Positions 24,701-36,503 of a stretch of 64,000 nt of DNA are shown one piece after another. Each line of letters starts with the position of its first letter. The stretch's first letter is position 1. The stretch is taken from positions 4,166,501-4,230,500 of the forward strand of contig AP031351.1 of NCBI GenBank assembly GCA_037833965.1, read 5' to 3'. The position numbers and the translations under genes are program-made. The notes beneath the pieces were generated by a model. The model saw only the letters and a program-made list of their open reading frames with translations. It searched no databases and was not told the DNA's origin. This DNA comes from Marchantia polymorpha subsp. ruderalis. Its lineage: Eukaryota > Streptophyta > Marchantiopsida > Marchantiales > Marchantiaceae.

Positions 24701-25006
24701 TGACAGAACCCCCTTGAGCCGACTCAACAAGGTAGAGCAGAATCTCAGCATCGAGACATGAAGGTTATGTTTGGCAAATGGGAATTTGATCCCGGTACTT
24801 TGGAGAATCCTTTCGTCAATTCATCTACAAGAGTTGATATCTGGCAAGGAGATAACGATTACTTGGTACCAGTTACACTCCAACGATATATCCATCGCTC
24901 TCTTCCGTGGGTACATTACCATGAAGTTCCTGGCGAGGGACATGCTCTACTCGGAGTTCCAGGTCTTGCAGATATTATGGTCAAGACCATGCTCATAGGA
25001 CCTTGA
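21780..25006 (+). CDS. Plant alpha/beta-hydrolase, N-terminally membrane-anchored
   Basis: Coding exons are 21780-21986, 22397-22570, 23325-23435, 23713-23813, 24124-24388 and 24707-25006, all with GT-AG introns and consistent phase, giving 385 aa. Residues 1-40 are basic and 41-60 form one membrane segment (IWVGLVVLSATFALLSWLCY), so the catalytic part is tethered to a membrane. Hydrolase landmarks are RIQLSDGRYLAYKEFG, the HGYGGSR oxyanion loop (112-118), GYDRAGYGQS, the nucleophile elbow CTSIGG with Ser182, WQGDNDYLVP with the likely acid Asp337, and GEGH with His365. The closest remembered relatives are plant alpha/beta-hydrolase superfamily proteins with the same RIKLRDGR, VSFDRPGYGESDP and WEFDP landmarks. 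Their substrates are largely unknown, so no reaction is assigned. The first Gly of the usual G-x-S-x-G elbow is Cys here. The start has an acceptable context and no in-frame ATG precedes the anchor. Confidence 0.9.
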
Positions 25007-27023
25007 AAAAGTCTTCGATGACAGCTTCTAGCCCATATGTATTGCATTACTCGTGTACATTGTATGATTTGCAGGTCAGTACGATAATTATATCTCCGAA
25101 GGTGTAGGAGGGCCACTTTAGAGGTCCTAATTGAACGAGATTTTTCTCAAGGAATTGTAGTACATGTAATGATTTTCTCGTTGGCGCCAAAATAATTTGT
25201 CCGTGTCATCTGAAATCTTAATGTCCTTTGCAATTTTCAAACATCATTCCTTGGTGAGCTAATCGATTTACTCTTGTCTGGTCTCACGATTGAATGGCAA
25301 CACGAAGAGGCCTTACGATGGTTCCAATTTGATAGAAAGGAATATAGTTTTTACGAACTGGAGCCCAATTAGTTCCTTAACATGGAACACTGCGATATTC
25401 GAAAAGGGAAGGACTGAACACTCCAGAACATGACATGATATGCCCCCAAAGCGCGAAGGGGTAACGAAACGCAGGACCCGTGTCCCGAGTTAAGAGCAGT
25501 TCGCGTTCATCAACACGTCAGTTCAAATTACTCCGATCATGACTTACAGTGCCTGTGGAGAAAGATTAAATGACCTTTCAACATGTGCATTGTAATGGGA
25601 CTGTTAACTGAAAAAGAGAGGCAGAAAGAGAAATGTGAACTTGTGGAGTAAGGCCACGGAAATTGCCCGGGTGAGAAGTGTTGTCAATGATAGTGAAGTA
25701 TACCCCATTTAATGAAGGGTTTATCGTAAGCCCAATATCGAGATTTGTCTCAACTTGGGTTACTTCCGGGTACGAACCCTAAACCAGTAGACTTGTAAGT
25801 TTAGTAGTTTGATGGTACGTAATGCGTACATAGTGATAATCTATTTTATTTTCCTCCAACTATCAAGTGATTTAATTTTGATTCAAGGCCTCTAAATCAG
25901 AGTCCTATCATGATGTTCTATATGTTTTAATAATTAAAGTACTATGAATTGCAAACTGCAAGAAAATGGAATGGGGTTCAAAAAAATTCAGACGCCACCT
26001 CGCATTAAACAAGTCGTGACAAGGTGAAAGATAAGAATAGTATCATGATATTTACATAAACTGAACAATGCAAAACTATACATATAAGAATTATCTAAAT
26101 CAAAATATTAACAAAATAAGCTAATCTTACATCTAGTCAACTAGTGTAGTTTTTACATTCTTAAAGCAATAGTGTTTTTAGAACAAAGTAACAAGTTGCA
26201 AAAAACTAGACTATTGAAGACAATTCCCGAAAGTAACTATGTACAAAAATTAGATTCTTTTGCTCATATGAGCTAATCCTTGATTATCATTACATTTAAT
26301 TTCAGATGAATAGAATAAACTAGAAAAAATGTGCCTCGGTTGTGGAATATTTGTTATCTAAATGAACAAGTATATACAATTTTCCAATCGGAAATAGTAT
26401 GGAACTTGGTTATGATACTACGTGAATTTCACTCCACTTTGTTTTGCATGTGCATAGTATGCGACCTCAATGCATTATTGTAAATTGAAGGATTTCCGAA
26501 GAGTTTAATACTGAATTGAGAGAATTCAGTAGACTTGTTTATCGATCAGGTGAATCTTCTTAAAATACTTGCTTCTTTGATTGTACGATGCGCACGAGGA
26601 CAATCATGTCCTCATGCGAGGCGGGATATCAGTTATTTTACAATTAGTGAACATGTGACTCACAATGAAACATTCAAAGGACTCAAAAGAGGTTAAGGGA
26701 ACCAACGGATCTCATGGCCATGAACCCTGACACTTTCGTGTCGCGTTCGCGAAGACAATTCAAACCTGCGCTCAGGCGGTCGAAAATCCAGATCCTTGTA
26801 CCCGCAGGTGATGTAAAGTAACGCCAATGCCGGTTTAGCATCGTCGCTAGAGAGAACTCTTTACTCAGAGAAAACAGATCGCGACTTCAGAGATTCGCGA
26901 TTTCCATCCGACACATCGCGAAGGCCATTGGAATCGAGGCGGGCAGGCCCAAATCGAACGTTGCGATCTTCATTCTGGGCACGTCAACTCCCAATTTCAA
27001 ATACGAGTAGTCAAAAGTTGTAG

Positions 27024-27055
27024 ACCACGACGGTGCTTTCAGTCACCGTCGTGGT
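27024..27055. repeat. Perfect 12-bp inverted repeat with 8-base loop
   Basis: ACCACGACGGTG (27024-27035), CTTTCAGT, then CACCGTCGTGGT (27044-27055) form an uninterrupted GC-rich stem. A second, bulged hairpin follows about 90 bases later, AACTACAGAGA paired with TCTCTACTGTAGTT. Stem length fits a structured RNA, a cruciform or a mobile-element end; the sequence does not say which. Confidence 0.85.
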
Positions 27056-27220
27056 TGACATCCGTGTAGAGTTTCTGGCCCCTAAAATCTAAGAACGGAC
27101 CGCCGACGTATCGGGAAAGAACAGGATAGATTTCACGGTAATCTCAACTACAGAGATTCAACTCTCTACTGTAGTTCTAATCAACTCGACTTTGTGTATT
27201 TGCGGCGAGCGCAGGACTAG

Positions 27221-27808
27221 ATGGCGCTAATCCCAAGCATATCAACTGACAAATTTCAGAAACCTTCTTCATAGAGGTGACAGCCTTTTTCCTTTAGCGT
27301 CAGTTCAAGTTCACTGCTATCCTTGTATTCTACGATTTATCTCAAGATTTCAACATTTTCGTGTGATCACACAAAAACATCAGACACATTTCACTGATGA
27401 TTTTAAAAAATTCATATTATTATTAACGTGTTTAAGTCTAGAATCTACGGCAGTGAACCACTTGTGGTGATAAATTCTTGGTTGCCGAAGAAAGAAATTG
27501 TATCATTGACATTACTTTTAGCAATATGGTGACAAAATGAACAAGATACATCTTTATAAACAATTATTGTAAGAATGCAGATTTCATGCAAGTATAAACA
27601 CATGTGAATAAATCACGTATTTTACTTATTGTGAACGAGGATTGTGCTATGTCTATCGATCTGAAACTCCTTAATGGAGCCCTGATTATAATATTGCCAG
27701 GACCTCTTTATCTCACTTTGGTAATGGTCGAGTTGTGTTTAGCTTTATGCGATATATGCGATCTGCTCATCTTTCTTCCACTTCACTGAATGGCGCTAAT
27801 ACCAAGCA
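27221..27808. repeat. 19-bp direct repeats bounding about 550 bp
   Basis: ATGGCGCTAATCCCAAGCA at 27221-27239 recurs as ATGGCGCTAATACCAAGCA at 27790-27808, one mismatch in 19. The enclosed 550 bp shows no recognised element. Confidence 0.75.
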
Positions 27809-28059
27809 ATCATACAGTAGTCTCCCCCTTTAAGTAAGCACCCGTTTAAATATTCATAATTTATTTTTTTTAAGTTATCACATTATTTAGATCAACATGT
27901 CATGAATGGATTTGCATCTCATCCAAGTTTTAAAAATTCATACAGGGTTGCTTTTATACTGATAGTCGAGACTTTACTTTGGAGCAACTTTCTAATTTAG
28001 TCAAAAAAGATTTCAAACTTTTCTCTAATTTTGAAGCATAGCGACTGATACTCTATATC

Positions 28060-28480
28060 ATTTTTCATTATTATGAAGTGACTGGAATTCCTTAAGTACA
28101 ATGAATCTATCTGACCTGAATCTGACTCTTGAAAGTTAAGAATGTCATCATCATTTTTATCATCCAGATTATCTTCATCGATTTCAAAACCTCTTCAACG
28201 TTTTCCAAAATTGCAGTTGCAAATACTATAATGTTTTCTTCTTTAACATGAGTAATTTTTTCAAGCTCTTAATACCCAACAGAAAGTTTTAAAACTCCTA
28301 TAGTTGTGTAAAGTTGGTCACTAAATTCTTCATCTAACTCACTATTTCCTCATCAGCTCCTTATATAATTATTTCCGACTTCATAAATATATTTTTGACA
28401 GAACTTGGTGACATGGATTGCCAAGCTTCTTTGATAAACTCAGCTTAGAGTTGGATTTTTGTATGCCATTACAACATCAT
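28060..28480 (-). pseudogene. Possible DDE (pogo/Tigger-like) transposase relic, C-terminal part
   Basis: The minus strand gives KNPTLS, a one-base shift, then EFIKEAWQSMSPSSVKNIFM, a stop and GADEEI. This follows the pattern W-x-S/V-x-x-E-x-I-x-x-SF-x-K-x-GI...DG-x-ED seen after the catalytic core of DDE-superfamily transposases. Further minus-strand peptide is acidic and stop-ridden. No inverted termini or catalytic triad were found, so this is a weak assignment based on one short motif. Confidence 0.35.
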
Positions 28481-28559
28481 TGTGTTGTATTCTCCGCCTC
28501 TGTTTAGGGTCTAATTTAGATGTGTTCCGCTTGTTCCACACCTTTCTGATATTCTAATG

Positions 28560-29290
28560 TCGTTCTCGCGCGTTAGAGCCTTTTTGTAAAGGGAAAATCC
28601 GTGATTCTCAAATTCTATATAATATCGCATTGTTGGGACTCATTGAGTAAATTCTCATTAGATTTCTTCTCCGTTGCAACTAAACCAAGACTCTCAGGAA
28701 ATGATTGTTCTAAAGTAAGCATCTACGTGTCCAGCTTCAAGTTGCGTACTTGGGCGGGAGACTACTATAGTTCACTCCAGGACGACTGTGCAGTCGTTTG
28801 CGTACACGATGTGAGTGCCCACTGCCATGCGAGGGTGCTGCCGAAGGGTTCTGTAGGACCAGTGGTGATGGCCAGCCGCAGTTGGCGACCAAGCCACAGG
28901 GTTCTAGAAACCTTTCGCCGGCCGAATTGCTAGAAGTTCCGACCGTTCTCGATGCTCGGCCGAACGGGTGAAATCTGTGCCATCGGGAAAGCGATGGGCA
29001 GGGAGGATGAACAGACCATCTGTTTGGAGAGTGGACAGAAGCGACGGAACGCTACACGTGTTGTCCCTCGCAATCCAGGTTTAGTCTTAGAAATATAGCG
29101 TGTCCAATGAAGAGTCTTGGTCTGTGGCCACTGTCCCGCTGCGGGGCGCCTCGAGAGTAATTAGGAGCCGGACGGGTGGGAACCCTAAGGGAAGGAATCA
29201 ATCGCGTTGCGCTCGGTGGTCTCGCGCGTGCTCGCGAGGAACGTGAAACTCGGAGAGGAGGGCGGGGGGAGGCCCAGAAACCCCGCGTCT

Positions 29291-29325
<35 letters not shown>

Positions 29326-29887
29326 CTGACTCGCTCAGGGAGGCAGGCGCATCAGCAGCAGGTCAGGAGAAAGGGAGAGAGAGGGAGGGGGCCGGGGGAG
29401 AGCATAGAGTAGATCACATCTGTCTGTTACTGCCTCGGCTGGGGGCCTGCGGTCGTCGTAGTGAGCATTTGGAATGCAGCGAGGCCAAGATGTGATGACA
29501 CTAGTATTCTGCAGGTTCCGCCTCCTCGTGTTCGATATGGGAACGATCTTCTAGTGATTGTAAATATGATTTCGATTAGTAGGTCGGTTTCTCCGTCGAG
29601 CAGCTGCAGCAGCCGAAAACGTGCTGGCGAGCGAGCGATTGGAATTCCAGTGATGTACAGAATGCGCATTTGACAAGGCGGGCAATTGGTCACGCGTAGC
29701 TGGAGTTCTTATGATTGTGAGACTCACGCGGTGCCTAGCAAGCTGTTGATGCCTCCTTCGCATGAGGGCGACAGCTAGCCGGGAAAGCGTACTTTCTTAC
29801 ATTGGAACAAGCTTACTTGGCGAGGTGTGTAGAGAAATGTTGAGCTCTCAGATGATGTAGAAGGAGGCTGTCAGAGCAGCCACATAC
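28560..29887 (+). promoter_or_regulatory. GC-rich promoter/leader region of the FHA gene
   Basis: Composition becomes GC-rich from about 28720. A CACGTG core lies at 29055-29060. A 33-base G homopolymer occupies 29293-29325, followed by a purine-rich AGGAGAAAGGGAGAGAGAGG tract. Small open frames around 28601-29693 have no recognisable domain and are explained by the base composition. A 5' UTR with introns is plausible but cannot be drawn. Confidence 0.5.
29293..29325 (+). repeat. Poly(G) homopolymer, 33 bases
   Basis: Thirty-three consecutive G residues lie between CGTCTTT and CTGACTCG, about 560 bp upstream of the FHA-gene ATG. The length may be under- or over-called by sequencing. Confidence 0.85.
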
Positions 29888-32800
29888 ATGGCGGAAAATT
29901 TGGAAAAGCCTTACGAGCCTGCAGTAATGGCACTCGATGGAGCAGGAAACTCTGCAGTTGCTGAAGCCGGAAAGAGAATGAATGGGGCTTTAGCAAAGGT
30001 GTCATCATCTCACTCCTCACAGGCACCTAGCTCTCCCAAGACCGAGTGCAAGGTCTTGGCTCAAAAGCTCGCTCTACAGCCCGTACCCAAATCTAAACAG
30101 GACCAATGGGGTTTGCTTACTGCAGTGTCAGAGAAGGCTAGGAAGCGTCCACAGGTGAGAATCTCTCTTAAGATTGGGCATGAATTATTAGTTCATTATT
30201 AACATCGGAATGAGTTTGTTCAAGAAACTACGTGATGGTGCCAGTACCTCTTGTCCTCAAGGAATCACAGCAGCAGGCTTGAGTATGATGCCGTTTAACT
30301 CTGTGGTCATAATTTGGGTGAGCTCAGCTTTGGGTTGGGCGTAATTTGCGTGAATTCGGATGTGCAGTCTGAGTCCTGATATCTTCATCTCCGTCGTTTG
30401 TCAATGTGTCGAAGGGTTCACACATCATGCTACATAATTCCGATCATGTGCTCGGTCGCACAGTGGCAGAAGTGAGCTGTCAATTTGAGTCACCTGCTGT
30501 GAGTGGAAGGCATTGTACTATCACTCGGAAACTCACCACCTTGGATGGGAGCGTCAAGCCTTCTGGCAGTGAGGCAGTTCCGGGAGATCACTACGTTGTC
30601 TTCGTGAAGGATTCTAGGTGTGAGGACTCACTTTTTCCCCCTGGTAAATTGAAGTCGATTTATGGTCTCCTAGGAGGACAATCGGATCAATGTAATTTGG
30701 GTTGAAGATCTAACATATGTACACTTGGTAATGTTGTCATCAGCTCAAACGGAACCTACATTAACAATCAAAGATTGAGAAAGAATGGCCCGGAGCTAAG
30801 AGTCCAACACGGGGACATAATTTCCTTGGTTGCCGTTTCTGAACATGGTAAGTCGATGATTTCACCTCGTATGTGTTCTATGCACCGTGTCAGCAAATCT
30901 CTCTTTAAACATCTCATGAGCTTGTGATCAGCTCTGTGAAAGAATCGAGTACAAATCATGCCATCACACATAGTTCGTACTTCATTCTTACAGGATGTAC
31001 CTCCTGGGCCTGCAGTCCTCGGTCTCCATGTGTTTTCAGCCTTCTTGCTGTTCATTGGCTTACGCCATGCTAAGGTGCCTTAAATGAATAACAATTTATC
31101 TTAATTGATAAGTCAACTAATTAAGCTTGTTCGTTTCTGACAGAGAATGCATTGGCTTTCGTATATCGAGAGGTTATTGATGACCCGACCAGACAAGCCC
31201 CCAAAAGAAAGATTCCTCCTGCAGGTATCTCATTCAACTGGTGCTTTGATTTAGTATTATAACCCATTAGTTTACGATATGTCATTCTCATCTCTTTAAC
31301 ATAAATGACCGATGTCAGGAAAAGTAACTGCATGTTCTGGAACTTGGTTTCATCTTGTCCAAAACTGCTATCCACACCATATCACATAATGATTTCTTTG
31401 GTATATCCGCATGATGTCCGATTTTTTTGAGTCCTGGTGGTCATAGTCAAAGCACGCGTTTATCCCACAATGCTTACTCTTGATACAAGATAGTGATACA
31501 TGGTGGTTATTGGACATCTCCTCAAGATTCTGTTCCTTTTTATTTTTTGCCTGGTTTTAAGTTCTCTAATTATGGATTGCGATGAACACAGTGATCGTGA
31601 AGCATGAGTAGCTTTGGAAGTACTAAGTGGTCATAAACAAATACAAGATACTTAATTTTATGATTATAGTATTTAACTAATCACGTACAAAGGTTTTTTT
31701 GTTTAACTGGTTCAATTTCCTGTGGAGCTCTTTGGTAATAGATGTTGATAATGAAGGAATGGCTGGTGACGGGAAGAGGATGCGAGGGATTACCACGTGT
31801 TCGAGTGAAGGACCTGTTTCTCTTGATGATGTTCGGCGGTTGCAAAGGTCGAATGAGGTGATTACTAGACATGTGATCTTTGAGATGTATTTGTCGATGT
31901 AGTTTACTTTCAAACCACTTTATTGGTTCCACTCGATCAGGGCATGAAAAAATCCCCGTTTTTTCTCGGTTTTAGTGGAAACATTTAAACTACTTATTCA
32001 GGCACCTTTGAAGGTCCTCCTCATTAGTTGAGTTTTGTAGGGTTTTGAGACAGTGAATTTTTGAAGAACCTATCAGGGCTTCTAGATAAAGGCATCTTTC
32101 GATTTTGAAAATGAGATGCATTGTATTCACATTTTTGTGCTTTGATCCTGCATCAATTTCAGACTTATCTTCGTTTCTCTAAGGGTTTGTTTGCCGGAAG
32201 CAGGAGTTAAGGCAGCAGCTAGAGGACCATGTGTTGAATACAGAGAAGATGCGCAGCGAAATGCGTGCTACGGAGGCACGCCATCAAGTTGTAGGATCTT
32301 TCGACTACGCAACCTCTCTTTGAAATGATCACTTTCTCATGATGTGTTCGAGGACAGAATCAATTGAACTACGCAAACACATATGCTACGAACCATACTA
32401 TAAAGCATGTTGTGTGATCAGCATATAGGATTGGAGTCAGTTGTGTTAGTTAAGACGTCCCCAGTGTAATGTTACTTGCACTAATTTGGGGTTTAAGTAT
32501 GAAGGACTCTCACACCTGGTGGAACAAACGATGTTACAGGAGGTGAAGGAAGTGAAAATATCTGTGGCAACTCAATATGTACAGCAGATTGAAGAAATTA
32601 AACGAGAGCTTGCGAAGAAGGCGAGCGACTTGGAGGAATGTGTAGCGACTTGTGCGCAACATGTGACAACCATTGAAGACCTGACTCAACGTCTTGCTGC
32701 AGCAGCTCAGTCTCGAATGGATGCCGAAGAAGCTATTTTAAGGTGTGACCCTTGGTATTCTTCTTTTTACTTCTTGGCAATCTCTAAGTTCACTGCTATT

Positions 32801-35800
32801 TGAGACTACAATCTCTGATGCTACAGCGGATGGTGGTCACGGGAATGCTATTTTTTATTTATCACCTTCTCCGCACACAGTCTGGCCCAAAAAACGTTAG
32901 GGCAGTTACTCTTTTGTGCTTCGCACATGGACGGATTAGCCTCTTTCCCTTCGGCATATCGGAAATGCAAGCTCACCGTGGTATGACGACGATCATGGCT
33001 TTTAAACCTGGACTTCTTATTCTGTGGTGCCCTGATAGAGACTTTATTCATGTCATCTATCGTGCAACTGCTAACTCGCAAACATTTCTTACAGTCACAA
33101 GTGTAGCATAGCGGACCTTGAGAAGCGCTTGGAAGAGGAACGTGATCAAAAAGAGAAAGAGAGATTTCAAGCAGAAGCCAATCTTCGAGCTGCGATAGAG
33201 AGAACACGTGCTGAGTCGTTGGAGGAACAGAAACGACAACATGAAATATCAGCTCGTTTGCAGAAGCAGCAGCAAGACATGATATTTGATCTTCAGGTTA
33301 CGTATATTCAGTTTTCTGGACATAATAATACCATAGTCGTAGAATAACAGACTGCCCAACGTGGCACGGCGGTGCTAGAAACAACAGACGAGAAAGAGTT
33401 AGTGAAGGCAAAAGGGGAAGGAAGAGTTCGAGAGCCTACAGTGTTTTCGTTAAATCTACTAACCTAGAAAGGTTTTTCTAGCCCATCAACTCTTCACCTC
33501 TATGGCTTTAGATCTATAATCTTAATCTGAGGGATGATCTTAAGTCTTGTTATAACTTGTGCTAACACAATCCGTTGTGGTATTGATTAGCCACTTAGCT
33601 CAACATTCAACAGGGGGGTGCGAGGATATTGAATGTGTAGTATATGTCAACCCTAGGTTTCTTTGTCTTCGCTCCTTTTTTTTTTATTTTGGTTGGACTT
33701 GGAATTTGCAGGAGACTGACAAGGAGAATCGGCGCCTCGCAGAAAGCCTCAGGTCGAAACTGGTAATGTCTTGGTCTGCAATCTCCGACCATTTTTAAGA
33801 AAACTTGGTTCTATTGATCAGTGCCATATTGTGCGTTAGTCATTGTATGACGCAAGTACGTTTACCCCTAATCTTGGAACTCACATATTATTTCAGGAGG
33901 CAGAGAGACAAATCGTTGTCAGTGCTGAAGAGAAGGGTCGAAGGCTTGAGGTTCTCATCCAAGAAGAACGATTTGCGAGGGATAGTGCACGCAAGGTCAG
34001 TGCTGGAGTAGCTTAAGCTTGTTCTTAACTCCAGGTCCCACCTTACCGTGAGGGATCAGGCTCTTTTGTCTATGAGAGACGGAGCAGGTCATACCCTAGA
34101 CAACGATAATCAGACTTATGTGTACAATGCTTTCCTCTTAACGATAGAGCGTACTAGAGCGTCTCTGGTCTGATTATGATGACACCAGATATCTTCGCTA
34201 ATTGTTTTTGAACGCAAGATGACTGTTTCTGAGATTGATGGTAGCTCCGAGTCTATCTGTTTGTAAGCTGTCGATACACAGAGACTCTTTCATGTCGGAA
34301 TTGTGATATCACTTGGGTTGATTGACAATGTATAGAAAGCTGCGGAACTTCAGGATGAGTTAAGGCACGTGTATACAGATCTGGAGAGCGAGAAGGTAAT
34401 GATCGGGTTAGTTCCGTTGCTCATGATTGGCTTTTTGTTTTTCCTGCCGTAGCACTTGCAACGTTCTAGTCATCGTACTTGGATTCCTTAAGGTTTGACA
34501 TTATGTGTTTCCTCTCTGTGGCCGATCTTGCCTACAACTTTAATTTCCGTGTGTCTCGTGGTTTACGAAGTTCCGATTGTTATTGCACTTTTTGGTCTCG
34601 TAGGCAGCGAGAGAGTCTGCAAGGGCAAAGATTGAGAGTTTGGAGTTGGAGATGGAGACGGCTATTAGGGACCTTACATTGGAAAAGCAGCGGCTGCAAG
34701 GGGCGCGAGAGCGAATTGTGCTCCGGTTAGTTTTACTAACCTTTTCAAATACTCTGCGGCTTGCATTAACCTTCCATTTGTGGATTGATTTGATGATCTG
34801 ATGGTTAAGTTGTCTCCTTTGGAAACATGATGGCGGAACATGGGTACGTCAGCGAAGTACGTCTTTGTTTCACATCCAGATTTGTGTCACGGTCTGCATT
34901 TGTCATGCTCCAAGCGTTTCCGCACTCTTGGACATTGACGATATGGGCCGTGTATCGCTAGTGCTAACTCCTGGCTATGGTTGCTTGTAGCAGAGAAACT
35001 CAACTGCGAGCATTCCACTCCACTGCTGCAGAAATTGAGGCTTTGCAGCAGAAACAACAGGAGCAGCTCAAGGCCATGTTGAGAACCCTCGAAGACAGAG
35101 ATGAGGCAGATCAAAAAATAAAGAAAGCAAGGACTGAAGTTGAAGATTCTGATACGGAGAACGAAGACAGAGTGGAGAGTACAGGGAGAATTTCATACCT
35201 GGCAAGAAGTGCGCCTCCATCTCGTCTGGATATGAACCCAGATGCAGGTTTAAATCCACAAGACTCATCCCCAGTCGAAGAGGAGGAAATGGATCCTCGT
35301 GAAGAGGGTGAAGGAGGTGTTGTGAAGCCGACCGGTGAGGGAGAGGAATGGGTTGGTGATACCCAGGAAGAAGAGGATTGGACTTCGATAGTACCGGACA
35401 AAATTTCTGAGATGGCGGCTGTAGTGAGGGACTCAAAAGGGACTATCCAGGATGATAGTGGGACGAAAGTGCAAAACTCTCTTATGGACAACACTCAGGT
35501 CCTCGACCATGGACAGCTTGATGCTACACAGGTTTTGGATAGAGTTTTGTTTCCTGATGGGGGCCAAGTCTTAGTCAGAGAAACGAGATCAAAGTTGATT
35601 CAGGACAGATGGAGATTTGACGTTATGGATGTGGACAAAGCGTCATGCGACAGAGACGATAGTGTAGACCACGCAGTTGCACTTCGAGATTCTGGCTCTG
35701 GTAGGGACAGCGCTCAAGCTGATAACGATGATAACGAAGATATTGAAGAAATTGGAGGAGAAACGATGCAAGTCGACGACCCAGTTGGGACAGCCGAGAC

Positions 35801-36503
35801 GGACAATGATCTGCAGGAAGCGCTGGAGGATACTCTGAGGTTGCACCCTTGTACTCCCCACCAAACCCTTCGTTCCAACAGTCGGAGCGCTGGAGAAAAC
35901 TTGAATGACCAGCCAATCGACGAAGCTTCTACTCCTCAATTGTTCAGTGCTGCTGAAGAAACTAACTTTGAAGACTCAAACGCACGTCCCGGAAACTCTC
36001 AAAAATTGGGATTGAGGAATAGCCGTCTGTACGAAGAGACCCGGTTGGAAAGCAGTAATAAGCAGGATAATACCATTTGTACTGATGATCTTCTTGCCTC
36101 TGAGGTAGCTGGCAGTTGGGCAGTAAGTCATGGTACTCCTGCTTCAGTGCATGCAGACAACGAGTCATCTGGGAGTGACGAGGGAGACGAGTATGGTGGA
36201 GCAGAAGTTCATCATGGCATCGAAGAAGGCGCCAGTCAAGTAGCTGCTTCTACCGTGTATGGCAAACAACCTCGACCCGGGCACCATATCCGATTGGAGG
36301 AGGTGTTGCATCTTGCAGAACCTGTAAATAGTCAGAGCTCTTTGTCACCTGCTACCACCCACACACATCGGGAGGAACGTGTAACACTGAATGAAGCGCT
36401 GGAGAACATAGAACCTGGGCTTGGCAACTTGCGCGGTGCCCTCACGGTGATGAAGCAGCCCCAGGATGATACCCAGGATAGTGATGACTCTCTGTCAGCA
36501 TGA
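29888..36503 (+). CDS. FHA-domain protein with long coiled coil and SQ/TQ-rich acidic tail
   Basis: Coding exons are 29888-30154, 30415-30617, 30744-30847, 31144-31224, 31742-31857, 32204-32290, 32498-32742, 33095-33296, 33712-33762, 33897-33995, 34336-34395, 34604-34725 and 34994-36503, giving 1048 aa with every phase consistent. WGLLTAVSEKARKRPQ precedes an FHA domain (about 87-195) with HVLGRT, S-x-x-H in VSGRHC (119-122) and NGTYIN. FHA folds bind phosphothreonine. Residues about 245-590 are charged heptad-like helix (SLDDVRRLQRSNE, IADLEKRLEEERDQKEKERF). The rest is acidic and disordered, with four TQ and three SQ sites and a DLLASEVAGSWA block near 916. Layout, WG-LTA-S-ARKR lead-in and SEVAGSWA match what I remember of the Arabidopsis FHA/coiled-coil protein At2g45460, so orthology is likely; its function is not established. 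The intron-1 acceptor (AAG) and intron-6 acceptor (TTTAAG) are the least certain. Confidence 0.88.

Larger units (their letters stand above)
25007..28050. other. Intergenic region downstream of the hydrolase
   Basis: No open frame here has a recognised product. Polyadenylation of the hydrolase transcript probably occurs within the first few hundred bases. 26700-27240 is noticeably less AT-rich and contains two hairpin-forming inverted repeats (27024-27055 and about 27146-27176). A 19-bp direct repeat flanks 27240-27789. A 61-codon frame at 27604-27789 shows no domain. Confidence 0.6.

Noticed and set aside
25755..25800. GGTTCG-type B-box considered as a tRNA gene (minus strand)
   Set aside because: The loop is six bases instead of seven, and no acceptor stem or anticodon arm could be paired around it.
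35068..35494. Minus-strand frames of 122 and 127 codons
   Set aside because: They are antisense to the last coding exon of the FHA gene, whose frame is supported by splicing and family features.
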